From Lelliottia nimipressuralis (GTDB lineage: Bacteria > Pseudomonadota > Gammaproteobacteria > Enterobacterales > Enterobacteriaceae), in assembly GCF_004402045.1 (NCBI RefSeq), contig NZ_SOMG01000023.1:1-64000 (forward strand): DNA of 64,000 nt, read 5' to 3'. The translations under genes were made by a program, and so were the position numbers. Under the pieces are notes generated by a model. It was not told where the DNA came from. It made no database searches and saw only the letters and a program-made list of their open reading frames with translations. Below are positions 23,058 to 36,417 of the stretch, in pieces. Within the stretch, counting starts at the first letter, position 1. Each line of letters opens with the position of its first letter.

Positions 23058-23078
23058 CCCCTCTCCCGTGGGAGAGGG
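23058..23078. repeat. CCCTCTCCC/GGGAGAGGG hairpin, possible bidirectional terminator
   Basis: A perfect 9-bp stem with a 2-base loop in the 42-base gap between converging epmA and mscM. A sister hairpin with the same stem occurs after rnr at 46232. Both belong to a short dispersed palindrome. Confidence 0.6.
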
Positions 23079-23091
23079 TTGCCTTGCTATC

Positions 23092-26000
23092 TTACAAACT
23101 TCCCGCCGGGCGCTTACGCGCCGCTGACGTCAGTGTTCTTCCACTCTTGCGACCGTCCAGCGTTTCCAGACGCATCTGGAACGGTGGGAACGGCATATCA
23201 ATACCGTGCTCGCGGAAGCCCGCCAGAATCAGCTGGTGGATCTCATGACGCAGCGGCATACGGTGCCCCATTTCGGCGGCGTAAATTCGCAGCTCGAAAA
23301 TCTGGATCCCCTGCTGTAGATCAACCAGGAACACTTCCGGCGCCGGGTTATCGAGCACCAGAGTACAACGTTCGGCGGCGGTGTAGAGGATCTGCGTAAC
23401 CTCTTCACTGTTGGCATCCGACGGGGCCGGCACGGTCAGCACCACACGCGTGACGGAGTCTGACAACGACCAGTTGATAAACTGCTCGGTGATAAACGCC
23501 TTATTTGGCACGATGATCTCTTTACGATCCCAGTCGCTGATCGTCGTGGCGCGGGTGTTGATCTTCGTTACGCTCCCGGTCAGATCGCGGATCGTCACCG
23601 TATCGCCAATACGAATCGGTTTTTCAAACAGGATGATCAGGCCGGAAACAAAGTTTGCGAAAATCTCCTGCATACCAAAGCCAAGACCAAACGTCAGCGC
23701 GGCGACCAGCCACTGCAATTTAGACCACTCAATGCCAATCATTGAGAACCCAACCATCCCGCCAAAGAGCAGAATCAGGTACTTAGTGATGGTGGTAATG
23801 GCGTAACCCGTCCCCGGTGTTAAATCCAGATGTTGCAGCAGCGCCAGCTCCAGCAGCGCCGGGAAGTTGCGGACCAGCTGCGTGGTGATGATCAATACCA
23901 GAATGGCAATCAGCACCGCCCCTAAGGTAATCGGCTCCAGGCTTTCAACACCCTGCACCGTGGACGTAACGTCCCACAGGGAGATGTTCTCCAGGAAGCC
24001 AAATGCGGAATGGATCTCCGACCACAGGAAGATGACCGACAGGAGGGCAATCAGCATCAGGATGGAACGAACCAGACGCAGGGACTGGGTGCTGATGGCA
24101 TCCAGATCCAGTTCGACCTCGTCCGCTTCCGTCGTGCCTTCCGTACTGTTGACATGGTTTGGCTCCTCCTCACCCCGCGCTCGCTGGGCGAGGATCTCTG
24201 CCCGGCGATGCTTGGCACGGTCAAACGCCAGACGGCGCCGCTGGATCAACATCCAGCGGCGGATCACGTGGTACACCACCAGAAGCAGGAACCAGATTGC
24301 CACCGAGGTTTCCAGCCGCGCCAGCAGCGCCTGCGCGGTTGCCAGGTAACCCACTGCGGCCGCCAGCATTGCAATCAACGGCGCGCTAAGCAGCAGGTTC
24401 CAGAGCAGCCGGTTGAACATGTTGTCGCCGCTACCGGATTTATCCAGATAGAGAGGTATCCCGGCGCGCTTCAGGCTGAGCGTGACGATGGCCAGCGCCC
24501 CGCAAATCAGCATAAAGCAGAGGCGGCCCAGCGAGCCTGAGAACTCCCGGTCGTTGAGATTATCGAACATGATCAGCGCCATAATCAGCGGCACAATCAA
24601 CCCGATGCTCATCAGGTAATAACGCATGGCGCGTGCAACGCGGTTACGCGGCCAGCCAAAGTGGGCGATAAACAAGCCGTTGGGGCGCGCGAACGTGGCA
24701 CAGATCATCACGACCCATAGCAGGGGCACGGTGGCGGTGACGCCATCGCCAATCGCTACCGCGAGCGGATAGGGCCAGGCTTCCCGCAGGCCATACCCCA
24801 GCGTCATCCATAGCACTGGCAGCGGGGAGGCAACAAGAATCGACCAGAATACGGTACGCAACGTCAGCCAGAAGTGATCCTGGGTGACCTTGCCTACCCG
24901 GGAGCTGGACCGCTCCAGGAAACGGGTGAAATGTCTGCGCGAGTAAATGCTGCAGCCCACCAGAATCAACGCTCCCAGCAGCGGGAAAATGGTCTCTTTG
25001 CTGGTGAGCATCATCACGCTGGCCTGGCCCAGCTGGCTGAAGGTGTCCAGCGAAATCAGACGGCGCAGGTCCTGGACAATATCAATCGGCCACGAGAAGG
25101 TCATCGGACGCACGTCGGACGTCCAGAAGAGATAACGGTGCGTTGCCTCGTTCACCTCTTTCAGCGCATCTTCCAGCTGGCTGTTAGAAACCTTCAGCTT
25201 GGTCAGTTCCAGAATCAACGTATCCCCGCCCTGGAGCAGAGAGTTCAGCAGTTCCCGCTGGGTGCGCAGCTGGGCTTCCAGAATACGGTTTTGCTCGCTG
25301 GTCAGGGGCTGTCCGTCAGCCTGACGGATCTGGCGGATTTGCGGCTGTTTATTGAGGAGATCTTCAAAGTGCAGCCGCTGAACGCGCAGCTGGGCCATCT
25401 CGGTATCCAGCTGTTGCGGCTTCGGCATTTCCGGCAGACGTGCGACCTGGGCGCGTAGCGCCTCACCCAGCAGGTTTGATGACCCAAGCCACTGGGACTG
25501 TTCGCGCAAGGTATTGAGCGCCTGGCGAACCTGAAGGGTTTGATTGGTGGCCTGGCGCTGTTGCGAGGCAACCAGATCCATACGCTGCGCCTGTTGATTC
25601 AGCGCGGCAGACAGCTCACGGTTAATCTTAAATTGTTGGACAATACCGGCAGGCAGATTATCGCTGTTTTCCGCTAGCAGTTCAGTACTTTCCAGCGCGC
25701 GCTCCGCTTCACGCTGGCGCTGGCTGTTGAGCTGATTGCGCAGGGCCTGTAGATACGCGTCCAGTTGCTCGCTCTGCTTCTGAGCGAGTTCAGAGCGCAT
25801 CCGCGACAGTTCCTGACGGTTATTGGCGGAGAGCTGCGCCAGCTCCAGCTCATCGACAAGGGCCTTCAGACGAGCCGATTCTGCCTGCAGGCCCAGATTT
25901 TGTGCCTGAGCTTGTGGCGTATTGCCGCTTTGTGTCCCAACGCGACGCTCAACTTCATTAAGCTGGCGGCGGGCGTCGGTTTGCTGTTGCGGTAGCTGGC

Positions 26001-26415
26001 TGAGGGAGTCGGCAATTTCACGCGCACGCTCCTGCTCCTGCTGCGCCAGACGGCTCTTTTCAAGAAGCTGGCTGCTGACCTGCAGGATCTCCTGGTTCAG
26101 GGCGTCGGAGGTCATGCCTGCGGGCACGTCGCGCGGTTCATCTCGCAGATTATTGAGCTGCGCGCGCAGCGTCTGCGAGAGTTTGGGGAAGTTGTCGATA
26201 ACCTGCTGATACTGCTGAGCGCGCTCAAGAGAGCCTTTCCGCTCTTCAAGCGCGTTCAGGGCAGACTGGAGCGACTCAACCGTCTCTGGCTGAGCGGGTT
26301 TTGCCGCTTTTGCCTGCTCCAGTTCCTGGGTTATCTGTTTGGCGTCGGGGGCTGTCGCTGCGTACGCCCCCATGCTGAGGCACCAGGCCATCAGTAGAAC
26401 GATAATCGGGCGCAC
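23092..26415 (-). CDS. mscM: Mechanosensitive channel MscM (YjeP, MscK/KefA family)
   Basis: A 1107-residue mini-conductance mechanosensitive channel of the inner membrane, the same length as E. coli MscM. It has a signal peptide (MAWCLSMGAYA), a long periplasmic coiled-coil region (about residues 20-470, rich in Gln and Glu), eleven predicted membrane helices, and the C-terminal MscS core with pore helix FGLGFGMQEIFANFVSGLIILFEKP. The start is GTG 26415 with AAGGA upstream, matching the E. coli length; in-frame codons further up run into psd. It is co-transcribed with psd (19-base gap). Confidence 0.94.
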   Translation of the reverse strand: MRPIIVLLMAWCLSMGAYAATAPDAKQITQELEQAKAAKPAQPETVESLQSALNALEERKGSLERAQQYQQVIDNFPKLSQTLRAQLNNLRDEPRDVPAGMTSDALNQEILQVSSQLLEKSRLAQQEQERAREIADSLSQLPQQQTDARRQLNEVERRVGTQSGNTPQAQAQNLGLQAESARLKALVDELELAQLSANNRQELSRMRSELAQKQSEQLDAYLQALRNQLNSQRQREAERALESTELLAENSDNLPAGIVQQFKINRELSAALNQQAQRMDLVASQQRQATNQTLQVRQALNTLREQSQWLGSSNLLGEALRAQVARLPEMPKPQQLDTEMAQLRVQRLHFEDLLNKQPQIRQIRQADGQPLTSEQNRILEAQLRTQRELLNSLLQGGDTLILELTKLKVSNSQLEDALKEVNEATHRYLFWTSDVRPMTFSWPIDIVQDLRRLISLDTFSQLGQASVMMLTSKETIFPLLGALILVGCSIYSRRHFTRFLERSSSRVGKVTQDHFWLTLRTVFWSILVASPLPVLWMTLGYGLREAWPYPLAVAIGDGVTATVPLLWVVMICATFARPNGLFIAHFGWPRNRVARAMRYYLMSIGLIVPLIMALIMFDNLNDREFSGSLGRLCFMLICGALAIVTLSLKRAGIPLYLDKSGSGDNMFNRLLWNLLLSAPLIAMLAAAVGYLATAQALLARLETSVAIWFLLLVVYHVIRRWMLIQRRRLAFDRAKHRRAEILAQRARGEEEPNHVNSTEGTTEADEVELDLDAISTQSLRLVRSILMLIALLSVIFLWSEIHSAFGFLENISLWDVTSTVQGVESLEPITLGAVLIAILVLIITTQLVRNFPALLELALLQHLDLTPGTGYAITTITKYLILLFGGMVGFSMIGIEWSKLQWLVAALTFGLGFGMQEIFANFVSGLIILFEKPIRIGDTVTIRDLTGSVTKINTRATTISDWDRKEIIVPNKAFITEQFINWSLSDSVTRVVLTVPAPSDANSEEVTQILYTAAERCTLVLDNPAPEVFLVDLQQGIQIFELRIYAAEMGHRMPLRHEIHQLILAGFREHGIDMPFPPFQMRLETLDGRKSGRTLTSAARKRPAGSL

Positions 26416-26434
26416 GTCAGCGATCCTTCTGTTG

Positions 26435-27403
26435 TTAGCCTTCGTCTTTTTTGTCGTCAACCAGCGGGCTGGCGTCATGTTCGGCAATAATCTCTTCTTC
26501 TGCCAGCGGCGCAGGTTCTGCGTCAGGCGTCACGAAGGTTTCGGTAGAGATTGCCAGAGGCTGGCCCAGTTTAGTGACCGACAAGCTTTCGAGTTGTTCA
26601 GCCAGCTTCACTTTGCCCGGCGCAAACAGGTTGATCACGGTTGAGCCCAGCTTAAAGCGACCCATCTCCTGGCCTTTCAGCAGAGCCACAGAGCCTTCCG
26701 CTTCACCGGCAGGCCAGGTCCAGCGCTTGATCACACCTTCGCGAGGCGGGGTGATGGTGCCAGCCCAGACGGTTTCAATGCTGCCTACAATGGTCGCGCC
26801 CACCAGAATTTGCGCCATAGGGCCAAATTCAGTATCAAACAGGCAGATGACACGCTCGTTGCGGGCAAACAGGTTCGGGACGTTTTGCGCGGTCAGATGG
26901 TTGACGGAGAACAGGTCGCCCGGGACGTAAATCATCTCGCGCAGGATGCCGTTACACGGCATGTGCACGCGGTGGTAGTCGCGCGGTGACAGATAGGTGG
27001 TGGCAAACGTACCGTTACGGAACAGATCCGCCATCAGGTAGTTACCCGCCAGCAGGGCTTCCAGGCTGTAGTTATGACCTTTTGCCTGCAGGATTTTATC
27101 GTCTTCGATATCACCTAACTGGCTAATCACGCCGTCTGCTGGCATCACCAGGACGTTAGGGTCGGTGTTTACCGGGCGCACTTCGTCACGCAGCGGGCGC
27201 ACGAAAAATTCGTTAAAGGTGCGGTAGCTGGCGGTATCCGGCTTCTGCGCCTCTTTCATATCGACCTTGTAATATTTTACGAAAAGGTCGATGACCAGTT
27301 TGGTCAGCCAGCCTGCTCGTTTGCTCGCGCCCCAGCCCGCCAGGCGAGTGAGCCACAGTTTTGGCAGAATGTATTGAAGCGAAAGTTTAAATGCGTTTAA
27401 CAA
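26435..27403 (-). CDS. psd: Phosphatidylserine decarboxylase proenzyme
   Basis: Psd converts phosphatidylserine to phosphatidylethanolamine, the main membrane lipid. The 322-residue proenzyme self-cleaves at LGST (residues 252-255, between G253 and S254), giving a beta chain and an alpha chain with an N-terminal pyruvoyl group. The catalytic PADG (D90) and HRVHMP segments are intact. The C-terminal tail after residue 290 is acidic and variable. It lies between rsgA and mscM on the same strand. Confidence 0.97.
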   Translation of the reverse strand: MLNAFKLSLQYILPKLWLTRLAGWGASKRAGWLTKLVIDLFVKYYKVDMKEAQKPDTASYRTFNEFFVRPLRDEVRPVNTDPNVLVMPADGVISQLGDIEDDKILQAKGHNYSLEALLAGNYLMADLFRNGTFATTYLSPRDYHRVHMPCNGILREMIYVPGDLFSVNHLTAQNVPNLFARNERVICLFDTEFGPMAQILVGATIVGSIETVWAGTITPPREGVIKRWTWPAGEAEGSVALLKGQEMGRFKLGSTVINLFAPGKVKLAEQLESLSVTKLGQPLAISTETFVTPDAEPAPLAEEEIIAEHDASPLVDDKKDEG

Positions 27404-27500
27404 GGTAGCCTCCAGGCCATTGTTTTGTCGTTCCTGATCCGGTGTGAAGCCGCCGGAACCTGAAAAAAGGGGACGATTTTAGCGATGCTTAGCTTAGTTG

Positions 27501-28553
27501 TCAGTTATCAGAATCAGAAAAGTTTTTACGCGTTTTTACGTCTTCCATGCTCTCAAGAATACGGTGGTAGTTCTCAAAGCGAGTTTCCGCAATTTCACCG
27601 TTCTCAACCGCTTCGCGGATAGCGCAGCCCGGGTCGTTATCGTGTTTACAGTCGCGGTATTTGCAAGCGCCTAAATAGTCATGGAATTCGACAAACCCGT
27701 TGAAGATTTGTTCCGGCTCGAGATGCCACAAGCCGAATTCACGCACGCCCGGGGAGTCGATCACGTCGCCGCCGTGTGGGAAGTGATACAGACGCGAGGC
27801 GGTGGTGGTGTGCTGGCCCAGACCGGAGACATTGGACACATCGTTAGTCAGGATCTCTTGCTGAAGGCCGAGCAGATTATTCAGCAGACTTGATTTACCC
27901 ACGCCGGACTGACCGGCAAAGATGCTGATACGGTCGGTCAGTGCCTCTTCTAACGGCTTAAGGCCATCTTTAGTGTGGCTGGAGACCATCAGCACGCGAT
28001 AACCAATCTTGCGGTAGATATCCATCTGCTCATTCACGAAGGCCATGCCGTCGTCATCCAGCAGATCGATTTTATTCAAGACAATGATCGGCTCAACCTG
28101 CAGCGTTTCACAGGCGACGAGATAACGGTCGATAATATTGAGCGAGAGCTCAGGTAAAATCGCCGAAACGATAACAATCTGGTTAATATTGGCGGCAATA
28201 GGTTTAACCCCGTCGTAAAAGTCTGGACGGGTGAGCACCGACGTGCGTTCATGCACGGCTTCAACGATACCTTTCACCGTTACGCCTTCGGCGGCTTCTT
28301 TACCCGGACGCCAAACCACGCGATCGCCGGTAACCAGTGAACGGATGGTGCGGCGGATATTACAACGGTGAATATCCCCGTCGGCGGATTCGACATCGGC
28401 ATGCATACCAAAACGGCTAATCACGACACCTTCTGTCGCTTCGCCAAACAGGTTGTCGTCGTAATCCGGCTTCTCCGAAGTGGTTTTAAGACGGCGCTGG
28501 TGATTGGCGTTGACACGGCGCTGCTGCCCTTTGGAGAGTTTATTTTTACTCAA
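27501..28553 (-). CDS. rsgA: Small-ribosomal-subunit biogenesis GTPase RsgA
   Basis: A 350-residue circularly permuted GTPase that acts late in 30S assembly. It has an N-terminal OB fold, then G4 (NKID), G1 ([10 protein letters not shown]) and G3 (DSPGVREF) in permuted order, and a C-terminal zinc knuckle (CKYRDCKH...C). The start is read as TTG (28553), which gives the E. coli length and has GGAG about 9 bases upstream; ATG codons at 28577 and 28586 are alternatives that would add 8-11 residues. It is divergent from orn. Confidence 0.93.
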   Translation of the reverse strand: MSKNKLSKGQQRRVNANHQRRLKTTSEKPDYDDNLFGEATEGVVISRFGMHADVESADGDIHRCNIRRTIRSLVTGDRVVWRPGKEAAEGVTVKGIVEAVHERTSVLTRPDFYDGVKPIAANINQIVIVSAILPELSLNIIDRYLVACETLQVEPIIVLNKIDLLDDDGMAFVNEQMDIYRKIGYRVLMVSSHTKDGLKPLEEALTDRISIFAGQSGVGKSSLLNNLLGLQQEILTNDVSNVSGLGQHTTTASRLYHFPHGGDVIDSPGVREFGLWHLEPEQIFNGFVEFHDYLGACKYRDCKHDNDPGCAIREAVENGEIAETRFENYHRILESMEDVKTRKNFSDSDN

Positions 28554-28660
28554 TCGCGCTGGCTCCTGGTCGCCCATGATGGGCAAAACCTCTATGATAC
28601 ACTCTAATTAATACTAGTTAACCTGCTACTGCTGGTTATGCGAGAAGGGTGGAAAATAAC

Positions 28661-29206
28661 ATGAGCGCGGATGAAAACAACCTGATTTGGATCGATCTTG
28701 AAATGACCGGGCTGGATCCCGAGCGCGATCGCATCATTGAAATTGCAACACTGGTCACCGATGCCAACCTGAATATTCTGGCTGAAGGGCCCACTATTGC
28801 GGTTCATCAGTCAGACGATCAGCTTGCGCTGATGGATGAGTGGAACGTGCGTACCCACACCGGCAGTGGCCTGGTTGAGCGCGTGAAGACGAGTACCATG
28901 GGCGACCGCGAAGCGGAGCTGGCGACGCTTGAGTTCCTGAAACAGTGGGTTCCGGCAGGCAAATCACCTATCTGCGGTAATAGCATCGGCCAGGATCGCC
29001 GTTTCCTGTTTAAGTACATGCCGGAGCTGGAGTCTTATTTCCATTATCGTTATTTGGATGTCAGCACCCTGAAAGAGCTGGCGCGCCGCTGGAAGCCTGA
29101 AATCCTGGACGGCTTTAAAAAGCAGGGGACGCACCAGGCAATGGACGACATCCGCGAGTCCGTGGCGGAACTGGCGTACTACCGCGAAAACTTTATCAAG
29201 CTGTGA
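28661..29206 (+). CDS. orn: Oligoribonuclease
   Basis: A 181-residue DEDDh 3'-5' exoribonuclease that degrades dinucleotides and very short RNA, including pGpG from cyclic-di-GMP turnover; essential in E. coli. The catalytic residues are in IDLEMTGLD (D, E), [11 protein letters not shown] (D) and HQAMDDI (H, D). The start is ATG 28661 (MSADENN), as in E. coli; the ATG four codons earlier lacks support. The tRNA-Gly array follows. Confidence 0.97.
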   Translation: MSADENNLIWIDLEMTGLDPERDRIIEIATLVTDANLNILAEGPTIAVHQSDDQLALMDEWNVRTHTGSGLVERVKTSTMGDREAELATLEFLKQWVPAGKSPICGNSIGQDRRFLFKYMPELESYFHYRYLDVSTLKELARRWKPEILDGFKKQGTHQAMDDIRESVAELAYYRENFIKL

Positions 29207-29314
29207 TTTTGCGACCTGGTGCCTTGCGTGAGCTTGTTTTTGCCGTTAAATTGTTCAGCTTGCCGATTAAATAGGCACTTGAACTGAATTTCGAAAAAAT
29301 CGCTTTAAGGGGGG

Positions 29315-29342
29315 TTGCAGCTAAACGGATTTCTCGTATAAT
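29315..29342 (+). promoter_or_regulatory. Promoter of the tRNA-Gly array
   Basis: TTGCAG (29315-29320) and a perfect TATAAT (29337-29342), 16 bases apart, are followed by a GC-rich GCGCC discriminator typical of stringently controlled stable-RNA promoters. The first tRNA starts 61 bases after the -10. Confidence 0.88.
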
Positions 29343-29402
29343 GCGCCTCCCGTAACGACAGAGAATTACACGTTACGACAGCTACAAAAGCAGTACAGAT
29401 TT

Positions 29403-29478
<76 letters not shown>

Positions 29479-29514
29479 AAATTTGAAAGTGCTTCCATGG
29501 CACAGACTGCCCAA

Positions 29515-29590
<76 letters not shown>

Positions 29591-29626
29591 AAATTTGAAA
29601 GTGCTTCCATGGCACAGACCACCCAA

Positions 29627-29702
<76 letters not shown>

Positions 29703-29738
29703 AAATTTGAAAGTGCTTCCATGGCACAGACCACCCAA

Positions 29739-29814
<76 letters not shown>

Positions 29815-30084
29815 AATTCTTATTCATCTCTAAAATATCCACAGCGAAAAGATTCGTTGGGGACGTTTTCTGTTGCCTCTGAAATACTCTTGTAAACAGA
29901 GTTATCCACAGAAACTGCGCTTAACCGGAGCAGAGTTAAAACTTAGCAGGGTGAATAGTATCTTTATAATATACTGTATTTGCTAGAGAAAATTTGATTT
30001 CAAAATGTTATTGAGATCACTTGACCTCTCCCCCAAGCCAGATGGCGCTTGAGTTTGTAATTTTATTCACAGGCTGTGAATAGT
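29815..30084. other. AT-rich gap after the tRNA-Gly array, with a DnaA box and a palindrome
   Basis: This 270-base gap has no ORF. It holds a perfect DnaA-box nonamer TTATCCACA at 29902-29910 and a 19-base palindrome TATTCACAG-G-CTGTGAATA at 30064-30082, which ends 2 bases from the queG stop. Neither has an assigned role; the palindrome could help end queG transcripts but lacks a T tract. Confidence 0.6.
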
Positions 30085-31222
30085 TCAGGCATCCCGCGTA
30101 AGCCCTTTTTCAATCACCCTCACCAGCCGCTGTTTCTTCGGTAACTGCACCTCGACCACGCAGGCATTACGCTTCTCGATTTGCTGCGCAATCGCCCATT
30201 CTATGTGTTCATCAAGAAGTGGGTGCTCACCTCTACGGCTTTCAAGCGCCCGGATATTCGCTTCATCCCACGGGGCATTCCCCAGCGCAACGGCAACATT
30301 ACGCAGCCAGCGCAGATGACCGATGCGGCGAATGGCCGAACCTTCCGTCACTTTCAGGAACCAGGCTTCGGTCCAGGCGAACAGTTCAATGAGCTGCGGC
30401 GCATGCAGCGCCTTACGCGGGCTGAAATCCTCTTCATCCGTAAGCTGCGAATAGCGGTTCCATGGGCAAATGAGCTGGCAGTCGTCACAGCCGTAGATTC
30501 GGTTGCCAATAAGCGGTCGAAATTCTTCAGGGATCGCCCCTTCCAGTTCGATGGTGAGATAGGAGATACAACGGCGCGCATCAACAGTATAAGGCTCGAC
30601 GATGGCACCCGTCGGGCAGATGGTCATACAGGCCACGCAGCGCCCGCAGTCTTCCTCTACCGGGCCGTCTACCGGCAGCGGTAAATCAATCAGCAGTTCA
30701 CCCAGGAAGAAGAACGATCCGGCGTCACGGCTAAGGATAAGTGAGTGCTTACCTGTCCAGCCTAGCCCGGCTTTTTCAGCGATCGGTCGCTCAAGAATGG
30801 GCGCAGAATCGACAAAGGGTCTAAAATTCAGCGAAACACAGTGCTGCTGAATAGTTTCCCCGAGTTTTTTTAAACGGTTACGCAAGAGCTTATGGTAATC
30901 ACGCCCCAGGGCGTACCGGCTGACGTAACCCAGAGAGGGGTTTTTAAGCGTGCGCGCAAAGGCCGCGTTGGCGGGCAGGTAGTTCATGCGCACGCTGATG
31001 ACGCGTAATGTGCCCGGTAAAAGCTCGTGTGGACGGGCGCGCATCATGCCATGACGCGCCATCCATTCCATCTCGCCGTGGTATTGTTTATCCAGCCAGG
31101 CCTGCAGTTTCGGCTCGCTGGCGGAGAGGTCGGTATCGGTAATACCCACCTTCTGGAAGCCGAGCTCAGCACCCCACTGTTTAATTTTTTGCGCTAACTG
31201 ATTGAGATCGAGGGGCTGTGAC

Positions 31223-31224
<2 letters not shown>
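30085..31224 (-). CDS. queG: Epoxyqueuosine reductase QueG
   Basis: A 379-residue cobalamin- and iron-sulfur-dependent enzyme that reduces epoxyqueuosine to queuosine in tRNA, the last step of the pathway. Two [4Fe-4S] motifs are visible: CGRCVACMTICPTGAI and CDDCQLICPW. The length and sequence match E. coli QueG (YjeS). The start ATG at 31224 overlaps the ATG of nnr on the other strand (CATG at 31222-31225). Confidence 0.96.
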
Positions 31225-33200
<1,976 letters not shown>

Positions 33201-33216
33201 GCGTAGGGATGACGGG

Positions 33217-34563
33217 ATGATAAATCGCGTTAAAGGTTGGTTGTTGGCTGCCACGGTGCTGCTGTGCGCGCAGGCCGGGGCCGCAAACCTCTCAGATATT
33301 CAGGTATCAAACGGCGAAAGCCAGGCCCGGATCACGTTCAGCTTTATGGGCGATCCTGAATATGCGTTCTCACAGCCAGACAGCCACAGCGTGGCGCTGG
33401 ATATCAAACAGACAGGCGTGATCCAGGGGTTACCGCTGCGCTTCAGCGGTAACAACCTGGTGAAAAGTATCCGTTCGGGCACGCCGCAGGATAGTCAGTC
33501 GTTACGCCTGGTGGTCGATTTGACCGAAAAGGGTAAAACGAAGGCGGTGAAGCAGCAAAACGGGGCGAACTATACGGTGGTCTTTACCATCAATGCCGAC
33601 GCACCGCCACCGCCACCGCCTCCACCGCCGCCGGTCGTTGCTAAACGTGTGGAAGAACCGGTGTATACGCCGCGTCCTTCAGAACCTGCGCGTAATCCGT
33701 TTAAATCTCAGAACGATCGCATTACTGCGGCAACCAGCAGCAATACGGTGACGCGTCCGGCGGCCAGTGCGCGACGCGCGACGGTTAGCGGTGACAAGGT
33801 GATTATCGCCATTGATGCGGGTCACGGCGGGGAAGATCCGGGGGCGATTGGCCCGGGCGGTACGCGGGAGAAAAATGTCACAATCGCGGTGGCCCGCAAG
33901 CTCAGGGCGCTGTTAAACGACGATCCGATGTTTAAAGGCGTGTTAACCCGCGACGGGGATTACTTTATCTCCGTAATGGGACGCTCGGATGTGGCGCGTA
34001 AGCAAAATGCCAATTTCCTGGTCTCCATTCATGCGGATGCCGCACCGAATCGTAGCGCAACTGGCGCCTCGGTTTGGGTGCTGTCAAACCGCCGGGCGAA
34101 CAGTGAAATGGCAAACTGGCTTGAAGAGCATGAGAAACAGTCTGAACTGTTAGGCGGTGCGGGTGATGTGCTGGCTAATAGCCAGTCTGACCCGTATCTC
34201 AGCCAGGCGGTGCTGGATTTACAGTTCGGTCATTCCCAGCGCGTCGGGTATGATGTCGCCACTAACGTACTGAACCAGCTGCAGGGCATCGGGGCATTGC
34301 ACAAGCGCCGTCCGGAGCATGCGAGCCTGGGGGTTCTGCGTTCGCCGGATATTCCATCGATCCTCGTGGAAACGGGCTTTATCAGCAATAACAGTGAAGA
34401 GCGTTTGTTGGGTAGCGACAGCTATCAGCAACAAATTGCTGAAGCGATTTATAACGGCTTGCGCAAATATTTTGAGGCGCATCCTCTGCAGTCCGCGCCG
34501 CAGGGCGGAGCAGCCCAGACGGCCAGTGCCGCGCTGCCGGGCGAGACGACAGCGACAAACTAA
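33217..34563 (+). CDS. amiB: N-acetylmuramoyl-L-alanine amidase AmiB
   Basis: A 448-residue periplasmic zinc amidase that splits septal peptidoglycan during daughter-cell separation, activated by EnvC. It has a signal peptide (cut near AGAA), an AMIN domain (residues 23-130), a proline-rich linker with ten consecutive Pro codons at 33604-33633, and the Amidase_3 domain with zinc ligands in [23 protein letters not shown] and the catalytic Glu in VETGF. The start at ATG 33217 gives the signal peptide directly. The polyproline run predicts dependence on EF-P. Confidence 0.96.
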   Translation: MINRVKGWLLAATVLLCAQAGAANLSDIQVSNGESQARITFSFMGDPEYAFSQPDSHSVALDIKQTGVIQGLPLRFSGNNLVKSIRSGTPQDSQSLRLVVDLTEKGKTKAVKQQNGANYTVVFTINADAPPPPPPPPPPVVAKRVEEPVYTPRPSEPARNPFKSQNDRITAATSSNTVTRPAASARRATVSGDKVIIAIDAGHGGEDPGAIGPGGTREKNVTIAVARKLRALLNDDPMFKGVLTRDGDYFISVMGRSDVARKQNANFLVSIHADAAPNRSATGASVWVLSNRRANSEMANWLEEHEKQSELLGGAGDVLANSQSDPYLSQAVLDLQFGHSQRVGYDVATNVLNQLQGIGALHKRRPEHASLGVLRSPDIPSILVETGFISNNSEERLLGSDSYQQQIAEAIYNGLRKYFEAHPLQSAPQGGAAQTASAALPGETTATN

Positions 34564-34572
34564 GGAGAATTC

Positions 34573-36417
34573 ATGCCGATTCAGGTTCTACCGCCGCAGC
34601 TTGCGAACCAAATCGCCGCCGGTGAGGTGGTGGAACGCCCTGCGTCGGTAGTGAAGGAGCTGGTGGAAAACAGCCTCGATGCGGGCGCGACCCGCATCGA
34701 TATTGATATCGAACGCGGTGGCGCGAAGCTCATTCGCATTCGCGACAACGGCTGTGGCATTAAAAAAGACGAGCTGGCGCTGGCGCTGGCTCGACACGCC
34801 ACCAGTAAAATTGCCTCTCTGGATGACCTGGAAGCGATCCTTAGCCTCGGTTTTCGCGGTGAAGCGCTGGCCAGTATCAGCTCGGTTTCGCGTTTAACGC
34901 TGACCTCCCGAACCGCTGAACAGCAGGAAGCCTGGCAGGCTTACGCCGAAGGGCGCGATATGGATGTGACGGTCAAACCCGCGGCGCATCCTGTCGGTAC
35001 GACGCTGGAAGTTCTGGATTTGTTCTACAACACTCCCGCCCGACGCAAGTTTATGCGTACCGAAAAAACCGAGTTCGGCCATATCGACGAGATCATACGT
35101 CGTATCGCCCTGGCCCGTTTCGATGTCACCATTAACCTCAGCCATAACGGCAAGGTGATGCGCCAGTATCGCGCGGTGGCAGAAGGCGGGCAGAAAGAGC
35201 GCCGTTTGGGGGCAATCTGCGGTACGCCGTTCCTGGAACAGGCGCTGGCCATTGAGTGGCAGCATGGCGATCTGGCGCTGCGCGGTTGGGTGGCTGACCC
35301 GAACGCCAGCAGTGCGGCGTTCGCGGAGATTCAGTATTGTTACGTGAACGGTCGCATGATGCGTGACCGTCTCATTAATCACGCCATTCGCCAGGCCTGC
35401 GAAGACAAGCTCGGGGCCGATCAGCAACCCGCTTTCGTGCTGTATCTGGAGATCGACCCGCATCAGGTCGATGTGAACGTTCATCCAGCCAAGCACGAAG
35501 TGCGGTTCCACCAGTCACGACTGGTGCATGATTTTATCTATCAGGGCGTGCTGAGCGTGCTGCAACAGCAGGTTGACGCCACGTTGCCGCTGGAAAACAC
35601 GGAGCCTTCGCCGCGCCCGTTCCCGGAAAACCGTGTCGCTGCGGGCCGTAACCATTTTGCGGAGCCTGCCGTCGCGCGTGAACCTGAAGCCCCGCGTTTC
35701 TCCTCAGCAGGAGCCGCACCGCGCCCGACGGGAGCGAACTACCCGCATGCCCAGCCTGGCTATCAAAAGCAGCAGGGGGCGTTGTATCGCAAACTGCTGG
35801 ATACGCCGGCCGTGGAACGTAAAGAGCCTATCCTGGCATCGCCACCTTCTCTTGACGGTCACAGCCAGAGTTTTGGCCGGGTGCTGACGATTATCGCGCC
35901 GGATATGGCACTGCTTGAACGTGACGGTAAATTGATGCTTCTGGCATTGCCGGTAGCTGAACGCTGGCTCAAACAGGTGCAGCTCACGCCGGGCGAAAAT
36001 GCGGCCTGTGCGCAGCCGCTGTTGATCCCGGTTCGTCTGAAAATATCCTCTGAAGAAACAAGGGTATTGCAGCGCGCCGAGCCGCAGCTGGCGCAAATGG
36101 GTATTGAAATTGTGCTCGAACCACAACATGTGACAATTCGTGCAGTGCCTTTACCCTTACGCCAACAAAATTTACAAAACTTGATTCCTGAACTGATAGG
36201 CTACCTGGCGCAGCAAACGTCGTTTGATGCCGCTAACACCGCGCAGTGGATCGCCCGCCACCTGGCAAGTGAACATGCGCCGTGGAGTATGGCACAGGCC
36301 ATTAGCGTGCTGGCGGAGGTTGAACGCCTCTGTCCGCATCTGGTGAAGACACCGCCGGGTGGGTTATTACAACCTGTTGATTTACAAACGGCGATGAACG
36401 CCCTGAAACATGATTGA
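34573..36417 (+). CDS. mutL: DNA mismatch repair protein MutL
   Basis: A 614-residue matchmaker ATPase that couples MutS mismatch recognition to MutH nicking and UvrD. The N-terminal GHKL ATPase motifs are intact ([33 protein letters not shown]); a proline- and alanine-rich linker (about residues 340-430) leads to the C-terminal dimerization domain. No frameshift or truncation suggests a mutator. It lies 9 bases after amiB and overlaps miaA by 8 bases. Confidence 0.98.
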   Translation: MPIQVLPPQLANQIAAGEVVERPASVVKELVENSLDAGATRIDIDIERGGAKLIRIRDNGCGIKKDELALALARHATSKIASLDDLEAILSLGFRGEALASISSVSRLTLTSRTAEQQEAWQAYAEGRDMDVTVKPAAHPVGTTLEVLDLFYNTPARRKFMRTEKTEFGHIDEIIRRIALARFDVTINLSHNGKVMRQYRAVAEGGQKERRLGAICGTPFLEQALAIEWQHGDLALRGWVADPNASSAAFAEIQYCYVNGRMMRDRLINHAIRQACEDKLGADQQPAFVLYLEIDPHQVDVNVHPAKHEVRFHQSRLVHDFIYQGVLSVLQQQVDATLPLENTEPSPRPFPENRVAAGRNHFAEPAVAREPEAPRFSSAGAAPRPTGANYPHAQPGYQKQQGALYRKLLDTPAVERKEPILASPPSLDGHSQSFGRVLTIIAPDMALLERDGKLMLLALPVAERWLKQVQLTPGENAACAQPLLIPVRLKISSEETRVLQRAEPQLAQMGIEIVLEPQHVTIRAVPLPLRQQNLQNLIPELIGYLAQQTSFDAANTAQWIARHLASEHAPWSMAQAISVLAEVERLCPHLVKTPPGGLLQPVDLQTAMNALKHD

